A program made the position numbers and the translations under genes. A model generated the notes under the pieces. It had not been told where the DNA came from. It searched no databases and saw only the letters and a list, made by a program, of their open reading frames with translations. From NCBI GenBank assembly GCA_013203015.1, contig JABMPO010000412.1, positions 1-8,390 of the forward strand: a DNA stretch of 8,390 nucleotides, read 5' to 3'. The stretch comes from Fidelibacterota bacterium (GTDB lineage: Bacteria > Fidelibacterota > Marinisomatia > Marinisomatales > TCS56). Shown here in pieces: positions 1 to 5,526 of the stretch; position 1 is the stretch's first letter; each line of letters opens with the position of its first letter.

Positions 1-1080
1 ACTACCGTAACCGACACCCTCGGCAACCCACTGGCTGGAACGACAGTAAGTTTTAGCGCCGGAGCCGGAAGCGTCAGCAGCAACTCAGTTATCTCTGACG
101 CCAACGGATTAGCGACCATTACCTTAATCAGTTCCGCTCGGTTGACTGATACGACTGTTACAGTGTCTGCAGCCGTTACCGGACATCCAGCTGTTACAGC
201 CAATATTGATATCGATTTCCGGGGATTGACATTGATCGTAAGTGCCAATCCGATCGTGTTGCCGGCAGATGGTAGTGCCACATCCACAATTTCTATCGGA
301 TTAGTTGAAACGACAAATGGAAACCCCATTACCAGTAAATTAGTGGCGCTGGCAACTAATCTGGGTAGCATCCCATCCTCGATCGTAACCGATGTAGTCG
401 GAAATGCTTCCGTTAATCTTACCAGCAATACCACCACCGGAACGGCTACTGTCACAGTCGATGCCGGTGTGACTGCAACGACCAACGTGGAGTTCATATC
501 GACGGCGCCCAAATATCTTGACATTTCCGCTGATCAAACCAGCATCATAGCTGATAATTCGGCCAGTACCACAATCTCCACTACCGTAACCGACACCCTC
601 GGTAACCCACTGGCCGGGACGACAGTAAATTTTAGCGCCGGAGCCGGGACCGTCAGCAGCAATTCGATTGTTTCTGACGCCAGTGGATTAGCTACAATTA
701 CCTTAATTAGTTCCGCTCGCACGACCGATACGACCGTGACTGTGACCGCTACCGTGACCGGTTATCCAGCTGTTACCGATGATATTGATATCGATTTTCG
801 TGGAATCACCGTCACCATTGCGGCTGCCCCGGACCGGATACCAGCTGACGGTGTTTCCACTGCTGAGATTACTGTAGAATTACAGGAAACTACCAATGGT
901 AATCCCCTGGTCGACAAACCAATTAGTCTAACTACCACACTGGGCACCATCACTGCCAGCGATATAACCAATGCCAACGGAACCACTACCACTAATCTGA
1001 TAGCTGGTACTACGGCGGGTTCGGCAACCATTACAGTTGATGCAGGTGTAACTGCCTCCACAACAGTTGATTTCTCAAGT
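1..1080 (+). repeat. Two-domain (193-codon) tandem supra-repeat inside the Ig-like gene
   Basis: Bases 1 onward realign to bases 580 onward (offset 579 nt, 193 codons). The first 68 bases of the two copies differ at only four positions (24, 36, 39 and 50 of the first copy), and similarity fades gradually after about base 140. At the protein level A matches C and B matches D, both B and D being exactly 92 residues. The units are therefore A+B (1-501) and C+D (502-1080). Homology is strongest in the A/C domain, which suggests a duplication of a domain pair, or later gene conversion limited to that part. Confidence 0.85.
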
Positions 1081-1680
1081 ATATCCCTGACTCTTACCGC
1101 TGATGGCACTGATCTATTGGCAAACAGTGTCAGTTCACTCCAGATCACTGCCCTGTTACAGGATCAGGTTACCGGCAATCCACTTGCAGACCGGACAATT
1201 TACTGGACGACAACTCTTGGATCGATTCCCGCCTCAGCCACTACGGGAGCAAATGGGTCAGCCACGAACACATTAACGGCTGGAACCAATGCTGGTACAG
1301 CAAAAGTCAAAGGATTTTACGGAACCAGTTTGGTTGACTCGGTTTCCATTACAATCAATGCTGCTTCTGATAGCACAATTATATTATCATGGTACAATCC
1401 AAACGGTAATCCCAGTGATGGTACAGAGATTTTGAACATAACCGCCATTCTGAATGATGCCAACGGCAATCCAGTCAGCGGTAACACAATTGCCTTTTCA
1501 GTAACCCCCACAGCATTCGGTTCTATCTACCCCGGCATAGCCACCGGCACCGATGGCACAGCCACAGTAGAATATACCTATTCATCTCAATATGCCGGTC
1601 AAACCGTCCGCATTACTGCCACCAGTCAAAGCGGCGGCAGCAGTAGTGACATCGATGTGACCTTGCCGGAGGCTAATTAA
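1..1680 (+). CDS. Surface protein of tandem bacterial Ig-like (Big_1/invasin-type) domains, 5' end missing
   Basis: The reading frame is open from base 1 to the TAA at 1678-1680, giving 559 visible residues; the true start lies upstream. It consists of consecutive beta-sandwich repeats of about 92-106 residues: partial A (1-75), B (76-167), C (168-268), D (269-360), E (361-453) and F (454-559). Each complete repeat has the Big_1-like pattern PADG or similar, an I-x-V/T-x-L strand, GNP, a TxLG turn, a (D/A)xNG or similar turn and a final TV-x-F strand. The protein is rich in Thr, Ser, Ala and Val, and no cysteine is visible. A+B and C+D form a 193-residue supra-repeat. Such domains are known from adhesins and invasins and act as extracellular stalks, so an extracellular location is inferred. 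No C-terminal sorting or anchor domain is seen: the last domain simply ends in TLPEAN. A barrel gene begins 2 nt downstream, which suggests co-transcription. The ligand and the N-terminal anchor cannot be judged here. Confidence 0.85.
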   Translation, partial: TTVTDTLGNPLAGTTVSFSAGAGSVSSNSVISDANGLATITLISSARLTDTTVTVSAAVTGHPAVTANIDIDFRGLTLIVSANPIVLPADGSATSTISIGLVETTNGNPITSKLVALATNLGSIPSSIVTDVVGNASVNLTSNTTTGTATVTVDAGVTATTNVEFISTAPKYLDISADQTSIIADNSASTTISTTVTDTLGNPLAGTTVNFSAGAGTVSSNSIVSDASGLATITLISSARTTDTTVTVTATVTGYPAVTDDIDIDFRGITVTIAAAPDRIPADGVSTAEITVELQETTNGNPLVDKPISLTTTLGTITASDITNANGTTTTNLIAGTTAGSATITVDAGVTASTTVDFSSISLTLTADGTDLLANSVSSLQITALLQDQVTGNPLADRTIYWTTTLGSIPASATTGANGSATNTLTAGTNAGTAKVKGFYGTSLVDSVSITINAASDSTIILSWYNPNGNPSDGTEILNITAILNDANGNPVSGNTIAFSVTPTAFGSIYPGIATGTDGTATVEYTYSSQYAGQTVRITATSQSGGSSSDIDVTLPEAN

Positions 1681-1682
1681 TC

Positions 1683-2420
1683 ATGCTCCGCTGTTGGTTA
1701 ATCGGTATAATCCTGATAAGCGCTGTTCTGGGCCAGGGAATTACGGATATCCCTGAAGCGACATCGGAAAACGGACAGATCGCGGGAGTCGAAGTTATTG
1801 TCGCTGATCGCGATTTCAATTCTCTGACCAGCCAGCTAAAAACGTTAGCCGTGAATATCGATTATCCCCTAATCAAAAACACAGTCATGACGCTTGCTGC
1901 CGGAACCAGCCAAAATACGATTCCTTTGAATGCTGATAATACAACTAACTTAAAAGGGAAATTCGGTCTGTATGGTAAAATGGAAGTAGCGTATAAGCTA
2001 AGCCTGTTCTACAGTCGTGCTGCTGTGATCATTTACAAAACCAAAGGTACTGTCACAGAAACGACCAACGCTACAACCAGTTACATCAGTGATAATAATT
2101 ATACTTTTATTGAATATCCATTGGAGGCTGGTATTAATTTGAAATTCGGAGTATTCGATATCCAGGCCGGACTTAATAAAACATTTTTATATGGTATTAA
2201 TCAGCAGTCAGTAACAATGGTCTATCCAAACGGTACTACAAATCTCGGCGAAAAGAAATCATCTTTTATCGACCAGTTACCTCTGGGACTGACAGCAGGA
2301 CTTAATTACCAGGTCTCGCCTAAATACAGTATCCGGGTTAGGGGATTGGTCTATTCGTCGGTAAAATACCAGCTCTCGATTTCAATATGGAGTAAGGTTT
2401 TACAGACCGTTCGATTATAA
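1683..2420 (+). CDS. Predicted outer-membrane beta-barrel protein, possibly frameshifted near its 3' end
   Basis: The 245-residue product starts with a Sec signal peptide: a basic-poor MLRCWLIG start, a hydrophobic stretch to about residue 16, and probable cleavage near VLG|QG. No lipobox is present. The rest shows alternating polar and hydrophobic strands with aromatic girdle residues, for instance about 145-175 and the LPLGLTAGLNYQVSPKYSIR stretch near 200-220, as in small OMP_b-brl-type barrels. The ATG at 1683 has a GGAGG ten bases upstream (1668-1672), inside the end of the Ig-like gene, and the two genes are separated by only 2 nt, so they are probably one operon. The annotated C-terminus, SKVLQTVRL, lacks the usual terminal aromatic strand. 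From base 2365 the +1 frame encodes a more barrel-like ending (see findings). I do not recognise a specific family member; a role in anchoring or exporting the Ig-like partner is inference. Confidence 0.7.
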   Translation: MLRCWLIGIILISAVLGQGITDIPEATSENGQIAGVEVIVADRDFNSLTSQLKTLAVNIDYPLIKNTVMTLAAGTSQNTIPLNADNTTNLKGKFGLYGKMEVAYKLSLFYSRAAVIIYKTKGTVTETTNATTSYISDNNYTFIEYPLEAGINLKFGVFDIQAGLNKTFLYGINQQSVTMVYPNGTTNLGEKKSSFIDQLPLGLTAGLNYQVSPKYSIRVRGLVYSSVKYQLSISIWSKVLQTVRL

Positions 2421-3095
2421 TAAACCGTGATCAGCCATCGAATAATGGCCATTTCCAGCTACAATAATGTGATCATGCACGGCAACATCAATGGTTGCGA
2501 CTGCGGCTTTTAATTTTTTTGTAATGGCAATATCATCTTTACTGGGATTCAGATTACCGCTGGGGTGATTGTGTACAAAAATCAAGGCAGCGGCTTTCTT
2601 GGACAGCGCTTTTTTTACAACCTCGCGGGGATAGACGGCTGAAGTTGCCAGCGTGCCAGTGAATAATTCCTCGGAAGCAAGAATCTGATTGCGACCATTT
2701 AAATAGATAACCAGGAATGTTTCGCGATCTCGAAAACTGAGTGTGTGACTGAGAAACTCGATCACCTGCTCGGAACTCTCGATAAAATCGCGCTCGATTA
2801 TGCGATCTTTCAAATAGCGATCAATCACGGCTCGGATCAACTTCAGACCAAATACATTGGCAGGACCAATGCCTTTGATCTTCTTTAAATCAGCAGAACT
2901 TGCCTCTATCACGGCGCGTAATGAACCAAATTCCGCCAATAAGTCACGAGCTGGTTTTTTGCAATCCCGGCGCGGTGTACCCAGCGTCAACAATAACTCA
3001 ACAATTTCATAATCCCGCAGGCTGTCTAAGCCGGCTTTCAAAAACCGATCTCGCAGGCGCTGGCGGTGGCCCGCCCCTTCTTTACTAAATGTCAT
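2415..3095 (-). CDS. radC: RadC-family JAB/MPN-domain protein
   Basis: The product has 226 residues, the normal length for the family. The N-terminal part (about 1-95) has the typical GHRQRLRDRFLKAG opening and a helix-hairpin-helix segment around KGIGPAN (74-80). The C-terminal part is a JAMM/MPN metalloprotease-like domain with the motif HNHPSGNLNPSKDD, giving H175, H177, S185 and D188 as predicted zinc-site residues; E125 is a candidate for the catalytic glutamate. The family was named for a supposed DNA repair role that later work did not support, and its biochemical function is unclear. I chose the ATG at 3095 because an excellent ribosome site (AAAGGAGG, 4 nt spacing) precedes it. An upstream in-frame start at 3164 would add 23 hydrophobic residues that do not belong to the family. 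The gene lies 138 nt after thyX, and its stop codon overlaps the end of the convergent barrel gene. Confidence 0.93.
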   Translation of the reverse strand: MTFSKEGAGHRQRLRDRFLKAGLDSLRDYEIVELLLTLGTPRRDCKKPARDLLAEFGSLRAVIEASSADLKKIKGIGPANVFGLKLIRAVIDRYLKDRIIERDFIESSEQVIEFLSHTLSFRDRETFLVIYLNGRNQILASEELFTGTLATSAVYPREVVKKALSKKAAALIFVHNHPSGNLNPSKDDIAITKKLKAAVATIDVAVHDHIIVAGNGHYSMADHGLL

Positions 3096-3233
3096 ATTTC
3101 CTCCTTTATTACAAAATTGATAAAAAATTAATGATATGAACCCCAGGGCAAGCCCTGTGCCCACTATTCCACCGCAATTAGCAGGGAATTTAACCTGCCC
3201 TTCTCGTCCGCCGTAGTCGTATGCGAAGGCGGA
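3096..3233. repeat. Cluster of three short palindromes between thyX and radC
   Basis: This 138-nt spacer holds three GC-rich inverted repeats in otherwise AT-rich DNA. CAGGGC (3144-3149) pairs with GCCCTG (3152-3157). GCAGG (3181-3185) pairs with CCTGC (3194-3198). TCCGCC (3207-3212) pairs with GGCGGA (3228-3233), with a nested TCG/CGA stem inside. The last one directly abuts the thyX stop codon. None is followed by a T-run on the minus strand, so these are not classical intrinsic terminators. They resemble the short dispersed intergenic palindromes (REP-like) found in many bacterial genomes, but other copies cannot be seen here. They could also form mRNA hairpins that affect transcript ends or stability between thyX and radC. 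The radC ribosome site lies at the radC-proximal end. Confidence 0.6.
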
Positions 3234-4199
3234 TTAAATCATTTTCAATTTCTCTTTTAATTCCCTCATTTCAAAAATATTACCTGCGGATTCCGGTGCT
3301 GCTATTCTCTTAATTGAAAAATCAGCTTCGGAATCCTGGCCGCCTTCCTTTTTATATAAATCGTAAAGTTCATTTTCCTCACGCGGTTTGTTGGCGTTCA
3401 AACCGGCAACAATTCGGTAAATCGCATCTTCGTGCAGGTCGTCAATTACCCGTTCAGGCAAATTCTGTGAAAATATTTCCTGATCAAGTCGCGAAAAATA
3501 CATTCCATTCAATATGTAATCTTCGAAGGCTTCGAAAGCGATAGGTGCAACTTCTTTTACCATAGAAGCCATGGCTTCGGCGTAAACCCGAATCTCGTAC
3601 TGGGCATGTTGATCCATACGCAGCCGTAAAAAATGAAATGTATTGTGCAAATCGTTTTTCCAGTACCACTGGGTATAAATATTAACCGGTAAAACAGCCC
3701 GGGCCAGTTCGCGGGCAATACCTGCTTCATTCAACTCATTGTACATTGCAAAACTACGCTGGGACATTTCCTCAAAATAGGCTACTGTTTTTTCTCTCAA
3801 TTCCGTCGGAACCTCGATAACCTCACGACCCTGCTTATTAACCGTACTCTGAAAATGGACATCTTCCGGCCGGGGAATGTAAAAATCATCCACTGCTTCC
3901 GAATAACGCAAACTGTATTCATTGATATTTGCCGTCCGGTGCCGAACCCATTGGCGCGCTACAAAAATGGGCATCTTGGCATGGAATTTTAATTCCACCA
4001 TCTCGAACGGTGTCGAATGATGATGCCGCATGAGATAGCGTATCAAAGCCCGATCCCGGGATACTTTAGTGGTACCCTTACCGTAACTTACGCGGGCAGC
4101 TTGCACAATCGCCGCGTCGCCACCCATGGAATCAACCAAACGGATAAACCCTTTATCCAAACATTTGACTGCGCCTGCCGGTATCTCTGAACTGCCCAT
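3234..4199 (-). CDS. thyX: Flavin-dependent thymidylate synthase ThyX, with C-terminal extension
   Basis: ThyX makes dTMP from dUMP using methylene-tetrahydrofolate, FAD and NAD(P)H, replacing ThyA. The 321-residue product has the family signature RHR-x7-S as RHRTANINEYS (86-96) followed by LRY, which contacts FAD and dUMP. It also has the HSTPFE motif (61-66) and the conserved ARELARAVLP (163-171 region), TQWYWKND and LRLRMDQHAQYEIR segments (about 176-204). The family core ends near FSRLDQEIF; the last 75 or so residues are an extra charged tail, so the protein is longer than the usual 220-270. The ATG at 4199 has GAGGAG 3 nt upstream (CGAGGAGAATATG). It begins 10 nt after the cysQ-like gene and is surely co-transcribed with it. 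No other thymidylate synthase is visible in the window. Confidence 0.95.
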   Translation of the reverse strand: MGSSEIPAGAVKCLDKGFIRLVDSMGGDAAIVQAARVSYGKGTTKVSRDRALIRYLMRHHHSTPFEMVELKFHAKMPIFVARQWVRHRTANINEYSLRYSEAVDDFYIPRPEDVHFQSTVNKQGREVIEVPTELREKTVAYFEEMSQRSFAMYNELNEAGIARELARAVLPVNIYTQWYWKNDLHNTFHFLRLRMDQHAQYEIRVYAEAMASMVKEVAPIAFEAFEDYILNGMYFSRLDQEIFSQNLPERVIDDLHEDAIYRIVAGLNANKPREENELYDLYKKEGGQDSEADFSIKRIAAPESAGNIFEMRELKEKLKMI

Positions 4200-4209
4200 A
4201 TTCTCCTCG

Positions 4210-4995
4210 TTATTTTTTTAGAATTTCAAACGTTTTATCCACCGCGTTCGGTTCACCGGCTATCAGCCCAGGTGCAATTAAGGTCTTGGCGTTATTATAT
4301 GTTACCGGATTTCCATTTAGATCAATCAGCTTCCCCCCAGCTTCATTGATCAAGCAATTTCCGGCACAAATATCCCATTCATTTTTCGGACGCAGGGACG
4401 CAAATATATCAGCTTTTCCGGCTGCCGTCAAACCCAATTTATAGGCCACACTGCCGATTGGCCGCAATTCCCGAAATGAGTTGAAAAACGGCTTCCATAA
4501 TCCACGACGTGTTTCAGATCGACTGTTAAGAATTACCATGTCAGCGCAATTTTCTTTAATACTGCAAGTGATTCTGTCATCATTAAGATAAGCACCCAGA
4601 CCATTGGCAGCATAGAAAAGATCTCCGGAAACCGGATTGAACAGCACTCCTATTATTGGTAACTGGTCTTCTACTAATGCGATGCTGACAACAAAATGCG
4701 GTACTCCTTCAATAAACTCTTTAGTGCCATCAAGCGGATCAACAACCCATACCCGCTCTTTCTGTAAGCGATCCGGAGAATCCACCGTTTCTTCAGATAG
4801 CCAGCCATACTCGGGATAGGCATTAGTCAGAACTGACTTCAACATAGAATCCGCAGCATGATCCGCTGTGGTAACCGGATTATGATAACCTTTTTCCTTA
4901 ACTTCGTATTCGGATTTATAATACTTCATTATAAGTGTACCCGCTTTGTGAGCTGCGGATATGGCCAGTTGTAATTCCTGAGGAGTGGTTTTCAA
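4210..4995 (-). CDS. cysQ: Inositol-monophosphatase-family phosphatase, CysQ-like
   Basis: The 261-residue product belongs to the Mg-dependent, lithium-sensitive phosphatase family (IMPase / 3',5'-bisphosphate nucleotidase). Motif 1 is WLSEE (65-69) and DPLDGT (86-91), giving metal ligands E68, D86 and D89. Motif 2 is WDICAG (207-212) with D208. The early KGYHNPVTTAD (35-45) is the substrate-side loop. The KEF after DPLDGT favours CysQ (removal of the 3'-phosphate from PAP) over inositol phosphatase, but substrate cannot be fixed from sequence. The start is a TTG at 4993-4995, since no ATG lies in frame between an upstream stop and M23, and M23 would cut off the family's first helix. No Shine-Dalgarno site precedes the TTG, and a TATAAT ends 4 nt upstream. 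It is the first gene of the minus-strand set. Confidence 0.88.
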   Translation of the reverse strand: MKTTPQELQLAISAAHKAGTLIMKYYKSEYEVKEKGYHNPVTTADHAADSMLKSVLTNAYPEYGWLSEETVDSPDRLQKERVWVVDPLDGTKEFIEGVPHFVVSIALVEDQLPIIGVLFNPVSGDLFYAANGLGAYLNDDRITCSIKENCADMVILNSRSETRRGLWKPFFNSFRELRPIGSVAYKLGLTAAGKADIFASLRPKNEWDICAGNCLINEAGGKLIDLNGNPVTYNNAKTLIAPGLIAGEPNAVDKTFEILKK

Positions 4996-4999
4996 AATG

Positions 5000-5005
5000 A
5001 TTATA
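5000..5005 (-). promoter_or_regulatory. Candidate -10 box (TATAAT) just upstream of the cysQ-like gene
   Basis: On the minus strand a perfect TATAAT lies 4 nt before the TTG start codon. No TTGACA-like hexamer sits at 16-18 nt upstream (the position reads roughly ATCTAA). If it is used, transcription would start at or inside the start codon, giving a leaderless mRNA, which fits the absence of a ribosome site. The region is AT-rich, so chance occurrence is quite possible. Confidence 0.3.
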
Positions 5006-5181
5006 CCATCTGAATTTATTGTTTAGATCGGAGTGTAGACAATTTAACTTTAGTTTTAACTCCAATATGTCACATTTCAAAATTACACCAGGCAGTTCAG
5101 CAATCAACGACAGTAAATATAGTGACTATAAAATTATATTATCATTCTGAATTCCTACGAAATCACTATAATTTACTATAC

Positions 5182-5472
5182 TTAAGTCGTTTTATAATTA
5201 TAATAATACAACCCATTTCTAGTTATTAAGCACTTGGGAGTGTTATTGAAAAGCCTTAGTTTTGGTATCGATGAAGACGGACTGAAGGCGATTTTTGAAG
5301 CATTTTTTCCGATAAAAACAAAATTTTTCACTTCGATAAAGATTTTTTTTATTTCCTTCACCCGGCTTTCATCGCATACTGCTGGTGACAATTGCCGACT
5401 ATCGTCCTGCTTCAACGATAGCACAAACCGACTAACTAGACCAGCACTAAGTGGTATGCTGATTATTGGCAT
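5182..5472 (-). CDS. Doubtful small hypothetical ORF or gene remnant
   Basis: A 96-codon minus-strand frame starts at the ATG 5470-5472, preceded by AAGAGAGGAA, an imperfect ribosome site with very short spacing. The product, beginning MPIISIPLSAGLV, has no motif I recognise. Its first 75 residues have mixed composition with some charged residues and look plausibly coding. The last 17 or so (ending GLYYYNYKTT) are translated from the AT-rich repeat area and look like run-on. This could be a real small protein, the 5' remnant of a lost gene, or a chance frame. The opposite strand has an 84-codon open frame over the same stretch, which weakens the case. If transcribed it would run toward the cysQ-like gene. 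Confidence 0.22.
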   Translation of the reverse strand: MPIISIPLSAGLVSRFVLSLKQDDSRQLSPAVCDESRVKEIKKIFIEVKNFVFIGKNASKIAFSPSSSIPKLRLFNNTPKCLITRNGLYYYNYKTT

Positions 5473-5526
5473 TTCCTCTCTTATTTGAGTTACGAAACCC
5501 GGATTCATTATCCTGGGACAAGGAAT

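Larger units (their letters stand above)
4996..5526. other. Divergent AT-rich intergenic region with ACTATA/TATAGT motifs
   Basis: This 531-nt spacer lies between the divergent cysQ-like gene and rng, so it should hold promoters for both. Between 5112 and 5180 there are four copies of one hexamer in both orientations: TATAGT 5118-5123, ACTATA 5125-5130, 5165-5170 and 5175-5180. The first pair forms the palindrome TATAGT-G-ACTATA. A larger inverted repeat, 5112-5124 against 5164-5177, matches except for one extra base. A perfect 12-bp palindrome, TTATAATTATAA, lies at 5192-5203 and contains TATAAT on both strands. I see no convincing -35/-10 pair for rng. The half nearest rng (5182-5472) contains a doubtful small ORF, listed separately. 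No tRNA or other known RNA is apparent. Confidence 0.5.

Noticed and set aside
340..1511. Several minus-strand open frames within the Ig-like gene (340-537, 534-722, 762-1148, 1317-1511)
   Set aside because: They are antisense to a clear repeat protein, owe their openness to its codon composition, and show no ribosome sites or family motifs.
3096..3164. Longer radC start giving 23 extra hydrophobic N-terminal residues
   Set aside because: The added part is translated from the palindrome spacer, and the inner ATG at 3095 has an excellent ribosome site and matches the family start.
3207..3233. TCCGCC/GGCGGA hairpin as the intrinsic terminator of thyX
   Set aside because: No T run follows on the minus strand, so a Rho-independent terminator is not supported.
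5234..5488. Plus-strand 84-codon frame upstream of rng
   Set aside because: It is hydrophobic with no recognisable motif, and it shadows the minus-strand frame over the same bases.
5485..5526. TTG start for RNase E/G adding 14 residues
   Set aside because: The added residues are not part of the family, and the ATG at 5527 with AAGGA upstream begins the conserved MKKEIFIN segment.
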